64,000 nt of DNA from an uncultured Pelagibacteraceae bacterium (GTDB taxonomy: Bacteria > Pseudomonadota > Alphaproteobacteria > Pelagibacterales > Pelagibacteraceae). Positions within the stretch are counted from its first letter, which is position 1. Every line of letters starts with the position of its first letter. Where the stretch lies: assembly GCA_902571015.1 (NCBI GenBank), contig CACGAC010000002.1:62001-126000 (forward strand). Reading direction: 5' to 3'. The notes beneath the pieces were generated by a model. That model saw only the letters and a list, made by a program, of their open reading frames with translations. It had not been told where the DNA came from and made no database searches. This document shows, piece by piece, positions 49,393-59,661 of this stretch. The translations under genes were made by a program, and so were the position numbers.

Positions 49393-50946
49393 CTAAATCA
49401 GTCCCTCTTTTTCTTTATTTTTCGATACATACAAAACGGTCAATAATCTTGCTATAAAATAGACAGTGAATAATGTCGTAAATATCCCAATTCCTAGTGT
49501 TAATGAAAAACCTTTAATTGGACCTGATCCCATAAAGAATAAAATAATCGCTGCTAATAAAGTAGTAATATTCGCATCTAATATAGCAGTTCTGGATTTT
49601 GTATAACCACTATCAAATGCTATTAAATTATTTTTTTCACTCTTTAACTCCTCTTTAATTCTTTCAAAAATTAGAACATTTGCATCAACAGCCATACCCA
49701 CGGTAAGAATTATTCCTGCTATACCAGGTAATGTTAAAGTTGCTTCAAAAATAGTTAGTATTCCAACTAATATGAAAAGATTTAAAATTAAAGCAATATT
49801 AGTGATGACTCCAAAGATTTTATATTTAACAAAAATATAAAGTATGACCAATATAAAACCAATTAACAAAGCAATCATTCCTGCGTTTATAGAGTCCTGT
49901 CCTAAATCTGGACCAACAGTTCTTTCTTCAATAATATTTAGAGGGGCAGGTAATGCACCTGATCTTAAAAGTAAGGCAAGATCAGTTGCTGATTGAAATG
50001 TAAATCCTCCACTGATTTGGCCAGAACCGGTAGCAATTGTGTCTCTGATAACTGGAGCGCTAATAACTTTTCCATCCAAAACTATAGCTAATCTTTTACC
50101 AATACCTGTAGAGGTGGCTTTACCAAATCTTTTTGCTCCTACCCTATCCAGTGAAAAGGTCACAACAGTCTCATTGTTTTCTGTATCCATTCTTGGTTGA
50201 GCATCTAAAAGATTTTCACCACTTAGTATAATTCTTTTACTAACTATTGCTTCCTCGGTACCATCTTCAAACTCTAATTTTTCTGCACCGAATGAACCTT
50301 CGGTATCATTCGTAACAAATCTAAATGTTAAGTTTGCAGTTTTTCCAAGTAAAGATTTTATTCTCATTGGATCATCTAATCCTGGTAACTCAACTAATAT
50401 TCTATCATTACCTCTTTTTAAAATATTGGGTTCATTTGTACCGATTTCATCTATCCTTCTTCTAACTATTTCTAGCGCTTGATCTTGAGATGATGTTTTT
50501 AGATTAATAATTCCTTGCTTTGAGAAAGAAACTTTAAAAAAATTATTTTCCTCAACTATATCTAATTGATGTGATTTAAATCTTTGATAATAAGGATTTA
50601 ATTCACTTTCTTCTGACGCAAATTCATCCAAGATAGTTTGTTTTGAATTTTCATCTGAAGTAAATGATAAGGTCTGATTTGAAAGTTTAAAATTTGTAAT
50701 TCTGACATTTTTTTCTTTAAAAAAATTTCTTATCGTAACTGTTAAATTTTGAAGTTTTTGCTCGATTACTGGATCATTATCAATTTCCAGCAAAAGATAA
50801 GATCCACCTTGTAGATCTAAACCTAAATTAATTTTTTTATTTAATATTTTGTTATCAAAATTAAAAAGGTTTGATAAAGCAAATATAATAAAAAGTAAGG
50901 AAATTAAAGTAATAAAAATAATTCTTAGTTTTGAAAAATATAACAC
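49393..50946 (-). CDS. secD: protein translocase subunit SecD
   Basis: LGLDLQGGSYLLLEID, RRIDEIGTNEPNILKRGNDRILVELPG, GMAVDANVLIFERIKEEL. Confidence 0.98.
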   Translation of the reverse strand: MLYFSKLRIIFITLISLLFIIFALSNLFNFDNKILNKKINLGLDLQGGSYLLLEIDNDPVIEQKLQNLTVTIRNFFKEKNVRITNFKLSNQTLSFTSDENSKQTILDEFASEESELNPYYQRFKSHQLDIVEENNFFKVSFSKQGIINLKTSSQDQALEIVRRRIDEIGTNEPNILKRGNDRILVELPGLDDPMRIKSLLGKTANLTFRFVTNDTEGSFGAEKLEFEDGTEEAIVSKRIILSGENLLDAQPRMDTENNETVVTFSLDRVGAKRFGKATSTGIGKRLAIVLDGKVISAPVIRDTIATGSGQISGGFTFQSATDLALLLRSGALPAPLNIIEERTVGPDLGQDSINAGMIALLIGFILVILYIFVKYKIFGVITNIALILNLFILVGILTIFEATLTLPGIAGIILTVGMAVDANVLIFERIKEELKSEKNNLIAFDSGYTKSRTAILDANITTLLAAIILFFMGSGPIKGFSLTLGIGIFTTLFTVYFIARLLTVLYVSKNKEKEGLI

Positions 50947-50962
50947 TTTAAATTCAAAAAAA

Positions 50963-51250
50963 TTATTTTTTTACTTCTTGAGAGTTCATTAGACTTTGAA
51001 CACCAGTACCTCTAATCACCTCAACTGTTACGTTGTCAGCAATCTCTACTTCAATTTTATCATTATCTACAACTCTAGAAATCGTTCCAGTAATACCACC
51101 AGACGTTACAATTTTGTCACCTTTTTTTAAGCTCTCAACCATGGCTTTATGTTCTTTAACTTTTTTTTGCTGAGGTCTTATTAAGAAAAAATAAAAAATA
51201 ACAAAAATTAAAATTAATGGTATAAATTGTCCTATTCCTGCACTATCCAT
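50963..51250 (-). CDS. yajC: preprotein translocase subunit YajC
   Basis: ILIFVIFYFFLIRPQQKKVKEHKAMVESLKKGDKIVTSGGI. Confidence 0.97.
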   Translation of the reverse strand: MDSAGIGQFIPLILIFVIFYFFLIRPQQKKVKEHKAMVESLKKGDKIVTSGGITGTISRVVDNDKIEVEIADNVTVEVIRGTGVQSLMNSQEVKK

Positions 51251-51304
51251 AAAACTCCTTAATTAAAATTGATTATTTATACTATCTAAAAGATTAAAAC
51301 AACT

Positions 51305-52565
51305 TTATTTGACAGAAATTTTTTCCAAATTGTCCATATACGGTCTTAAAACTTTTGGAATTATTATTGAACCATCTTTTTGTTGATAATTTTCTATAAC
51401 TGCTATTAAAGTTCTACCCACAGCTAGACCACTCCCATTTAAAGTACCAACATAAAGAGTTTCTTTTTTCTGATTCTTATATCTCGCTTTCATTCTTACA
51501 GCTTGAAAAGTTGAACAAGATGAACAAGAAGAAATTTCTCTATATTTTTTCTCTGAAGGTAGCCAAACTTCAATGTCATAAGTTTTTTCAGCACTAAATC
51601 CCATGTCACCGCTGCATAGGATCATTTTTCTGTATGGTAATTCTAGTAGATCTAAAATTGATGTTGCACATTTCGTCATTCTCTCAAGTTCTTCTAGACA
51701 TTTTTCTTGTTCGACGATACTAACCATTTCAACTTTGTAAAACTGATGCTGTCTAATCATACCTTTTGTATCTTTGCCATAACTACCTGCCTCTTTTCTG
51801 AAGCATGGTGTAGATGCAACAAATCTCATTGGTAGATCTTTTTGATTAATCATCTGATCTTTAACAATATTAGTTAAAATCACTTCTGCAGTAGGTATCA
51901 AAAACTTTCTTTCCCCATTATCATCTAGTTTGATTTCAAATTGATCATTTTCAAATTTAGGAAGTTGACCTGTACCAAACATTGTACTTTCAGAAGCGAA
52001 TAAAGGTGGAGAAATTTCTTCATAACCATTTTTTAATATATGCGTATCTAGCATGAAATTTGAAATAGCTCTTTCTAATAAGGCCAGTTTATTTTTTACG
52101 AATACAAACCGTGCACCTGTAGTTTTAGTGGCTAGGTCAAAATCAAGCATTCCAAGTTTTTCACCTAATTCATAATGTGATAAAGGTTTAAAATCAAAAT
52201 TTGGTATTTGACCCGATTTCATTATTTCTACGTTATCATTTTCATCTTTTCCATTCGGAACATCTTTATGAGGAATATTTGGGATAAATGATAAAATTTT
52301 ATCTAGTTGGTCTTTTATTATTTTTTGCTGTTTCGATATTTCGTCTATTTCATTTGAAATTTCTTTTGATTTTTTAAATAATTTTTCATCTTTGGATTTT
52401 GAAATTTCTTTTTTTTCATTTTCCAAAGACTCTTTTTTTTTGGATAAAATTTCTATTTTTTATATCTAAGTCTTTAAGTTCATTAAAATCTATTTTAAGA
52501 AATCTACCTTTTAGCGCGTTTTTAAAATCATCAAAATTTTTTCTTATTTCCTTTAAGTTATGCAT
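51305..52565 (-). CDS. serS: seryl-tRNA synthetase, reading frame interrupted by a frameshift at an A9 run (52433-52441)
   Basis: Downstream ORF 51305-52426: TAEVILTN, RQHQFYKVEMVS, TLNGSGLAVGRTLIAVIENYQ. Upstream N-terminal fragment 52416-52565 in another frame: MHNLKEIRKNFDDFKNALKGRFLKIDFNELKDLDIKNRNFIQKK then out of frame. Confidence 0.93.
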
Positions 52566-53328
52566 TAGAATCTTTAAATTTCTTATTCTCTATAAACTTT
52601 ACAGAAAAAATTGATAATTCATATAAAATTAATAATGGAATCGCTAAACCAATTTGGGTTATAGGATCAGGTGGTGTTAATAACGCTGCTGCTGCAAAAA
52701 TTATAACTACAACGTATTTTCTTCTTTTCTTTAAAAATTCAGAATCAACAATACCAATTCTTGCTAGTAAACTTAAGACCACAGGTAATTGAAAACTTAT
52801 ACCAAAAGCGAAAATAAGTTTCATGACAAGTGATAAATATTCATTTACCTTAGCTTCAAGTTGTATCGGTAAATTTGTGGATAAACCTGTGCTTTCAAAT
52901 GATAAAAAAAACTTTATCGCTAAAGGCATTATCAAATAATAAACTAACATCCCTCCAAGAAAAAAAAGCACTGGAGTTAATATTAGATAAGGTAATATTG
53001 CATGTTTTTCATGTTTATATAAACCAGGCGCTATAAATTTCCAAATTTGCATAAGTATAAACGGGCAAGTGACAAAGAATGCTGTAAAGAAAGAAATCTT
53101 TAGATATGTTAAAAAGGTTTCTTGAAGAGCGGTAAATATTAATCGTCTGTCAGTTCCATCATCTTTAACGGCTTGGGCGAAAGGATCTACTAAAAAACCA
53201 TATAAATGTTCTGCAAAAAAATAACATCCAACAAAAAAAACAATTAGAAAAATAAAACTATGTATAAGTCTTTTTCTTAGTTCAGCTAAATGGCTTACAA
53301 AACCACCCTCTTTATCATTCTGACTCAT
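52558..53328 (-). CDS. tatC: Sec-independent protein translocase TatC
   Basis: SHLAELRKRLIHSFIF, FVTCPFILMQIWKFIAPGLYKHEK. Confidence 0.98.
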   Translation of the reverse strand: MSQNDKEGGFVSHLAELRKRLIHSFIFLIVFFVGCYFFAEHLYGFLVDPFAQAVKDDGTDRRLIFTALQETFLTYLKISFFTAFFVTCPFILMQIWKFIAPGLYKHEKHAILPYLILTPVLFFLGGMLVYYLIMPLAIKFFLSFESTGLSTNLPIQLEAKVNEYLSLVMKLIFAFGISFQLPVVLSLLARIGIVDSEFLKKRRKYVVVIIFAAAALLTPPDPITQIGLAIPLLILYELSIFSVKFIENKKFKDSNA

Positions 53329-53530
53329 GTTTTTTTTCTTCTTTTTTTTCTATTTTATCATTTTCAATATCAATATTTGAAACTTCATTTTGCACATTAT
53401 TGATATAATTCTTAATTGTACCAATCCATGAGCCAACTTTTTTTAACATTATTGGAAAATCTTTTGGTCCAAGAACAACAATAGCTATTGCTACGATAAT
53501 TAAAATCTCAAACCAACCAATAGTAGGCAT
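53315..53530 (-). CDS. tatB: Sec-independent protein translocase TatB
   Basis: GWFEILIIVAIAIVVLGPKDFPIMLKKVGSWIG; upstream of tatC. Confidence 0.93.
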   Translation of the reverse strand: MPTIGWFEILIIVAIAIVVLGPKDFPIMLKKVGSWIGTIKNYINNVQNEVSNIDIENDKIEKKEEKKHESE

Positions 53531-53535
53531 GTGAT

Positions 53536-53736
53536 TTAATCTTTTTTGTTATTATCTTGATTATCTTCGGAAATATTTTTAGGTTCGTTGTCATCAGTAA
53601 CATCTGATGCCATACCTTTTTTGAAGCTCTTAATTCCTTTAGCAACATCTCCCATCAGACTTGAGATCTTACCTCTTCCAAAAAGTAAAACTACAAGTAT
53701 AACAACAATTGCTATCTGCCAAATTCCTATGCTCAT
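53536..53736 (-). CDS. tatA: Sec-independent protein translocase TatA
   Basis: [39 protein letters not shown]. Confidence 0.95.
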   Translation of the reverse strand: MSIGIWQIAIVVILVVLLFGRGKISSLMGDVAKGIKSFKKGMASDVTDDNEPKNISEDNQDNNKKD

Positions 53737-53792
53737 AGAAAAGTTATATATCTTTTATTCTCAATTTAAAAGTGACTTTTTTTTAACCTAAG

Positions 53793-54500
53793 TTATGAAT
53801 TCTTATTTTTCTCCTCAGAGTCTAAAGTGCTGCTTAGCATTTCATCAATATTTGAATAAATATCCTCTTTTTTACCATCTTGTTTCTCTTTATAAAATTT
53901 ACCAGTTCCAAAAATTGCATTATCAATATTTGTACTATCGATAAGACCAGCGGCACCCAATTCATCAACGGTTGGTAAATCGGATAACTTTTGAAGATTG
54001 AAATGACTTAAAAAATCATCAGTCGTGACATATTGAATTGGTTTTCCAGGAACATCTTTTCTACCACCTGGTTTTACCCAGTTTAACTCCATCAAAATTT
54101 CAAGAGTATTTGTGCCGAATGCAACACCTCTAATTTCCTCAATTTCAGCACGTGTTACTGGTTGATGATAAACAATGATTGCAAGTGTTTCAATTGCAGC
54201 TCTTGATAATTTTTTTTCAACAGTTTTTTCCTGTTTCATAATTTCAGAAAGATTTGGCGATGTTCTAAATGACCATTTTTTTGAGATACACACTAAATTA
54301 ATACCTCGATTGGAATATTCGTTTTGTAATTTTAATAAAATTTTTTCGACATTAGTTTTTTTTGAAATCTTATTTTCTATAGTTTCAATATCAAGTGGCT
54401 CAGCAGCTGCAAAAACTATTGCTTCAATTTCTTTTTCAATCGAGGATAATTTATTAGGAAAATCAATAACATTATCTTTTTTTGTAATTTTTTTATTCAT
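53793..54500 (-). CDS. scpB: segregation and condensation protein B
   Basis: IEAIVFAAAEPLDIETI, LSRAAIETLAIIVYHQPVTRAEIEEIRGV. Confidence 0.96.
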   Translation of the reverse strand: MNKKITKKDNVIDFPNKLSSIEKEIEAIVFAAAEPLDIETIENKISKKTNVEKILLKLQNEYSNRGINLVCISKKWSFRTSPNLSEIMKQEKTVEKKLSRAAIETLAIIVYHQPVTRAEIEEIRGVAFGTNTLEILMELNWVKPGGRKDVPGKPIQYVTTDDFLSHFNLQKLSDLPTVDELGAAGLIDSTNIDNAIFGTGKFYKEKQDGKKEDIYSNIDEMLSSTLDSEEKNKNS

Positions 54501-55237
54501 TATTTTTCCTTAATAAAAATATCATCAAATAAATTTTCTTGTTTAATCTTTAAATTACCTTCTTTAACAAGTTCAAGTGATCCTGCAAATATACCTGCTG
54601 TACCAGTTTTTTTGTACTTTGTAACACTCTTAAAATTTTTAGGTATTAAGTCCTCTAATTTTTTCCACTCTGTTAATTTTCCAAAAAAATCTCTGATTGT
54701 TTTAATCCCCTCTTCAGTTGTAAAAACAGGTAGTTTGGGAATATTTATTTTTTGAAAATCTTTAGTCATAATAATAGTTGAATATGTTTTTAATAATTCA
54801 AATAAATTTACTTTAATTTCACTGTTATAAATGGGTCTAATGCCTGCTTTTACACCTCTTGTTCTGATTTCACGGCCTAATCTTTTACGCTTTAACATTT
54901 GTTCAGATAATAATCTGATTAATTCTAATTTTTTAAGTTGGAGTTTTAATTTTTCTGCCACTTCTTGAACTTTAAACTCTTCCTCAGGTGTTCCAGGTAA
55001 AAGAAGTTTAGATTTCAAATAAGCAAGCCATGTGGCCATAAGTAAATACTCAGAGGCGGACTCTAGGTTTAGATTTTTTTGGTTTGTTATAAAATCATGA
55101 AATTGATCTGCTAGTTTTGTAATAGAAATATTTTCTAAATTTACCTTTTGAGATTTTGCAAGGTCTAACAATATATCTAATGGACCGTTATAATTTTCAA
55201 TATCAACACTAAAAAGTGAGGAATCATTTTCTGTCAT
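54500..55237 (-). CDS. scpA: segregation and condensation protein A
   Basis: YNGPLDILLDLAKSQKVNLENISI, SEYLLMATWLAYLKSKLLLP. Confidence 0.96.
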   Translation of the reverse strand: MTENDSSLFSVDIENYNGPLDILLDLAKSQKVNLENISITKLADQFHDFITNQKNLNLESASEYLLMATWLAYLKSKLLLPGTPEEEFKVQEVAEKLKLQLKKLELIRLLSEQMLKRKRLGREIRTRGVKAGIRPIYNSEIKVNLFELLKTYSTIIMTKDFQKINIPKLPVFTTEEGIKTIRDFFGKLTEWKKLEDLIPKNFKSVTKYKKTGTAGIFAGSLELVKEGNLKIKQENLFDDIFIKEK

Positions 55238-55246
55238 AAACGAATA

Positions 55247-56194
55247 CTAACTTATTATCTTGTAAAATTGTGATGTTTTTTTTATTACAAATTTGCTTAT
55301 GAAAGGTGAATTTTGAGCAACAATTTCCATCTCATTTTCTTTAGCATTACAATGTAAAACAAGATCACAACCAGCATTAAACGCATTGATTGTATTTTCT
55401 TGAATTTTACCTTTTAAACTTTTCATAGATATATCGTCAGAAATCAAAATATTCTTAAAACCTATTTTATTTCTTATTAATTTTATCATTTTTTTAGAAT
55501 GCGTTACTGTATTTTTTAAATCAATCTTTTTGAATATGATGTGGGCTGTCATTGCAAAAAAAGAATTTTTTCTTTTGAAAGGAAGAAAATCATTTTTTAT
55601 TAAGTAATCTAATTTTTTATTAATTACGGGTGTAAAATGATGGCTATCAACTTTCGCTAAACCATGTCCTGGTATATGTTTAATAACAGTTCCTACGCCA
55701 TTATTATGGTGATAGTTGATACAATAGTCGCCAATTTTAGAAACTATTTTGGGATTACTAGAGAAAGATCTGTCACCAATAATTGATGATGAACCTTTTT
55801 TTCTAAGATCTAAAACAGGACAAGTATTAATATTAACTCCTATCAATTTTAATAAATATGAAGTTTTATCAATAAATAGTTTATAGAAAAAATTAAATTC
55901 CTTAGGTTTTTTTATAAACTTTTTGCCAAAAAATTCAGAGGTTAAATTTTCAAAAGATATAATATTTTTAAGTCGGTTTACTCTACCACCTTCTTGATCA
56001 ATTAAGATTGGATATTTATCGTCATTAAAGATCTTGCGTATAGACGTAGTCAATTGTTTTGCCTGTTTAATATCTTTTATGTTTCTAGTAAATAAAATTA
56101 CTCCCCATGGCTTATATTTTCTAATAAAATTCTTTTCTCTAAGGTTAAGTTTTGTCGATTTAATGCCGATAATAAAAGATCTTCGATTATTCAT
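55247..56194 (-). CDS. nagZ: beta-N-acetylhexosaminidase
   Basis: WGVILFTRNI, PILIDQEGGRVNRLK, VIKHIPGHG, ILISDDISMKSLKG, NAGCDLVLHC. Confidence 0.93.
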   Translation of the reverse strand: MNNRRSFIIGIKSTKLNLREKNFIRKYKPWGVILFTRNIKDIKQAKQLTTSIRKIFNDDKYPILIDQEGGRVNRLKNIISFENLTSEFFGKKFIKKPKEFNFFYKLFIDKTSYLLKLIGVNINTCPVLDLRKKGSSSIIGDRSFSSNPKIVSKIGDYCINYHHNNGVGTVIKHIPGHGLAKVDSHHFTPVINKKLDYLIKNDFLPFKRKNSFFAMTAHIIFKKIDLKNTVTHSKKMIKLIRNKIGFKNILISDDISMKSLKGKIQENTINAFNAGCDLVLHCNAKENEMEIVAQNSPFISKFVIKKTSQFYKIIS

Positions 56195-56451
56195 TAATCA
56201 AGAAGTTTCCAAAAATTAAATTTTTTTTTTTTATCTTTATTAGATTTTTCTACATATTGAATGATGTCTTTAGTATCATTTTCTAAAACTGGCAATTTTT
56301 CAGAATAAATATCAATTTTTTTGTCAATATTACTCAAAGATCTAAAAGAATTTTTTTTATTATCATCTGAAAAATAATACTTACCTGTAAAAAAAATAAA
56401 AAAACTGATGAATAACAAAAATATTAAATATTTTATCTCTTTTAGCATCAC
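56194..56451 (-). CDS. short single-TM hypothetical protein in the usual slot of an argS-linked SPOR protein
   Basis: IKYLIFLLFISFFIFFTGKYYF TM anchor, no SPOR domain visible; overlaps argS and abuts nagZ. Confidence 0.6.
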   Translation of the reverse strand: MMLKEIKYLIFLLFISFFIFFTGKYYFSDDNKKNSFRSLSNIDKKIDIYSEKLPVLENDTKDIIQYVEKSNKDKKKKFNFWKLLD

Positions 56452-58178
56452 ATTTTATCTGGCGTAGATACGCCAACTATATTCATTCCAGATTTTACTA
56501 CATTGGAAATAGCTTTTAGAAAAATCAATTTATCATCTGTTATCTTTTTTTGATCATTAATAAATCTTTTGTCTGGATTTTCCTTGCCTAAATTCCAATA
56601 TGAATGAAATAAAGAAGCTAGTTCATATAAATAAGTTGGTATTCTATGCGGCTCAAGCTTATTACAAGATACATCAATACACTTGGGCCATTCTGATAAT
56701 TTTTTTAAGATTTTTATTTCATCCTTCGAATATTCAAAATCGTACTTAGTAATATCTAGATCTGATTTTAAATCTTTACCAAGATGTCTGTATACTGAAC
56801 ATATTCTTGCATAACAGTATTGAACATAATAAAGAGGGTTATCTTTTGATTTTTCTATAACATTATCAAAATCAAAATCGAGTTCAACATCACTACTTCG
56901 ATTAAGCATTATGAATCTTGTTGCGTCTTTTCCCACCTCATTAATTAAATCTTCTATAGTTATGTAGTCCCCTTTTCTTTTAGACATTTTAAAGGGTTTC
57001 TTATCTTTAATAAGTTTAACAAGTTGGCTAACTTTACAAATTAATCTATCTTTAGAGTTTGATAAGGCTTCGACAGATGATGAAATTCTTTTTATATAAC
57101 CAGCATGATCTGCACCTAAAATATTAATAAGCCTATCAAATTTTCTGTCTAATTTATTTTTGTGGTATGCAACATCACTTGCAAAATAAGTCCAAGCACC
57201 ATCAGATTTTTGTAATGCCCTATCTTTGTCATCTCCAAAATCAGTTGATCGAAAAAGCAACTGTTCACGTTCAACCCAATTACTGTCATCTTCACCAGCA
57301 GGTGCCTTTATTTTTCCTTTATAAACAAATTTATTTTTTTGAAGGAATTCAACAACTTTTTCAACTTCTTGATTTTCAACTAATTTCTTTTCACTGACAA
57401 AGTTATCATGATTAATTCCAAGACTTTTAAGGTTACTTTTGATTAACTTTAATGCTTCATTAATAGCTAAAGAAGTCAATTCTTGAGATATTTTGTCAAA
57501 ATTATTAAAATCAATATTTTTATTTGACTTTAAAATGTTTTGAGCAAAGTCAATTAAATAGTCTCCAGGATATAAATCTTCATAATCTATTGGAAAAGGT
57601 TCATTAAAAGAAATCTCCCTTATTCTATAATAAACTGACTTTGTAAAATTTATAATCTGATTACCGTAGTCATTTATATAATACTCTTTTGTAACTTTAT
57701 TATTATTAAATAATAAAAGATTAGCCATCACATCGCCTAAAATAGCTCCTCTACAATGACCAACATGTAAAGGTCCTGTTGGATTGGCAGATACAAATTC
57801 TATTAGGTAATTTCTTTTAATATTTTTATTTGTTCCAAAAGATTTAGAATTTTTAATCACCTCTTTAATAAAATTTGTCCAAAAAATAGATTTAAATTTA
57901 ATGTTGATAAAACCAGGTTTTACAACTGATATCTCTTCAATAAATTTATCCTCTTTTTTGATTTTTTCTGCCAAAATTGAAGCCAGATCTGATGGAGATT
58001 TATTATTAATCTTAGAAAGGACCATGGCTACATTGGTAGAAATATCACTATCAAATTTTGAAGGTGGAATTTCAGCAGTTATCCCGTTTAATGTGTCTGG
58101 TAAAATTAAATCTCCATTTGAGGATAGTGTTGAAAGGATTTCTTTTATTTTATCTAAATACTGTTCAAAAATATTCAT
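56448..58178 (-). CDS. argS: arginyl-tRNA synthetase
   Basis: VEFVSANPTGPLHVGHCRGAILGD, YYINDYGNQI, MSKRKGDYIT. Confidence 0.98.
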   Translation of the reverse strand: MNIFEQYLDKIKEILSTLSSNGDLILPDTLNGITAEIPPSKFDSDISTNVAMVLSKINNKSPSDLASILAEKIKKEDKFIEEISVVKPGFINIKFKSIFWTNFIKEVIKNSKSFGTNKNIKRNYLIEFVSANPTGPLHVGHCRGAILGDVMANLLLFNNNKVTKEYYINDYGNQIINFTKSVYYRIREISFNEPFPIDYEDLYPGDYLIDFAQNILKSNKNIDFNNFDKISQELTSLAINEALKLIKSNLKSLGINHDNFVSEKKLVENQEVEKVVEFLQKNKFVYKGKIKAPAGEDDSNWVEREQLLFRSTDFGDDKDRALQKSDGAWTYFASDVAYHKNKLDRKFDRLINILGADHAGYIKRISSSVEALSNSKDRLICKVSQLVKLIKDKKPFKMSKRKGDYITIEDLINEVGKDATRFIMLNRSSDVELDFDFDNVIEKSKDNPLYYVQYCYARICSVYRHLGKDLKSDLDITKYDFEYSKDEIKILKKLSEWPKCIDVSCNKLEPHRIPTYLYELASLFHSYWNLGKENPDKRFINDQKKITDDKLIFLKAISNVVKSGMNIVGVSTPDKM

Positions 58179-59293
58179 TTAAAGTTTTTGTGAAGGTTGA
58201 TTGCATATCTGTCTGTCATTCCTGATATAAAATCTGAAATTGCTCTATATTTATCCTTTGAGAGATGATTTTTTGAAATAAATTTTTTAGGGTTTTTTTG
58301 TATTTTGTTAAACAATTTCTTAATTATTAATTTACCGTTATCGTTTTTTTTCAGAACTGTTTTATTATTATACATCTTTGTTTTTAAAAAAAATCTTATT
58401 TCATTTACAGAATCTTTAACTTTTTCAGAAAAATCTACCATTGTTAAATTTGCTTTAGTAATATCTTTATAATTTTTTATTTTGTTAATCTTTAAATTAG
58501 TTTTGGTATTTTTAATTAAATCTCTTATCATTTGATCGATAGAATCTCTTATAATCTGATATGTTGCAATTTTATAGTTTCGTTTGTTTATCTTTTTTTT
58601 ATATCTTTTATAAATATCTTTAAAAAAGTTAATTTCAATTAACTCCTCTAGTTTAAATAAATTTGCATTTATACCATCTTGAATATCATGATTGTTATAA
58701 GCTATATCATCTGAAATAGCTGAAACTTGAGCCTCTAATGATGGATAAGTCTCAAAATTAATCTTATGATTGAATTTTTTTACACCAATAAGACTATCAA
58801 CTAAATCTAATTCATAAACAGGACCATTATGCTTAAGCAATCCCTCTAAGGTTTCAATTGAAAGATTTAATCCACTATACTTAAGATATTTATTCTCCAA
58901 AAACATAACCACACGAAGAGTTTGTAAATTATGATCAAAGCCTCCATAATCTTCCATACATTCATTAAGAGAGTCCTCGCCAGCATGACCAAAAGGTGGG
59001 TGACCCAAATCATGTGCCAAACTTAAGGTTTCAGCTAGATCTTCATTCAATTCAAGATATCTTGCAATAGATCGTGCAATTTGAGCAACTTCCATTGAAT
59101 GGGTTAATCTTGTTCTGTAATGATCACCTTCTGTGTTAACAAACACTTGTGTCTTGTGTTTGAGCCTTCGAAATGAGGCGCTGTGAACTATTCGATCTCT
59201 ATCTCTTTGAAATGGCGATCTATATTTTGATACAGATTCTTTGAATATTCTTCCTTTGCTTTTAGTAAGAGCAATCTTTGAGTATTTTTTCAT
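58175..59293 (-). CDS. dgt: deoxyguanosinetriphosphate triphosphohydrolase-like protein
   Basis: RDRIVHSASFRRLKHKTQVF, RTRLTHSMEVAQIARSIAR, AHDLGHPPFGHAGE. Confidence 0.97.
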   Translation of the reverse strand: MKKYSKIALTKSKGRIFKESVSKYRSPFQRDRDRIVHSASFRRLKHKTQVFVNTEGDHYRTRLTHSMEVAQIARSIARYLELNEDLAETLSLAHDLGHPPFGHAGEDSLNECMEDYGGFDHNLQTLRVVMFLENKYLKYSGLNLSIETLEGLLKHNGPVYELDLVDSLIGVKKFNHKINFETYPSLEAQVSAISDDIAYNNHDIQDGINANLFKLEELIEINFFKDIYKRYKKKINKRNYKIATYQIIRDSIDQMIRDLIKNTKTNLKINKIKNYKDITKANLTMVDFSEKVKDSVNEIRFFLKTKMYNNKTVLKKNDNGKLIIKKLFNKIQKNPKKFISKNHLSKDKYRAISDFISGMTDRYAINLHKNFK

Positions 59294-59343
59294 CCTTTAA
59301 AATTAAAATTTAAGTATTATATTAGTAATACCAGTGATCAATA

Positions 59344-59661
59344 ATGATTAAAGAAATTAAATTTACTGATAAGGCTCTAAAACAGATCAATGTTTTGCTG
59401 TCTAAAAAAGACAAAGGGTCGTTTTTTAGAATCGCTATCAAAGGTGGTGGTTGCTCAGGTTTTCAATATGAATTTACTTTTGATAAAGAAAAAGCAGCCG
59501 ATGATTTATATTATGAAAATATATTGATAGATAAAACGTCTGCAGATTTATTAAAAGGATCAGAAATAGACTATGTTTCTGAATTAATTGGTGAACAATT
59601 CAAAATAACTAATCCACAAACCAAATCTTCTTGTGGTTGTGGTGTTTCGTTTTCTCTTTAA
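59344..59661 (+). CDS. erpA: iron-sulfur cluster assembly/insertion protein (IscA/ErpA type)
   Basis: FRIAIKGGGCSGFQYEFTFD, C-terminal SSCGCGVSFSL. Confidence 0.95.
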   Translation: MIKEIKFTDKALKQINVLLSKKDKGSFFRIAIKGGGCSGFQYEFTFDKEKAADDLYYENILIDKTSADLLKGSEIDYVSELIGEQFKITNPQTKSSCGCGVSFSL

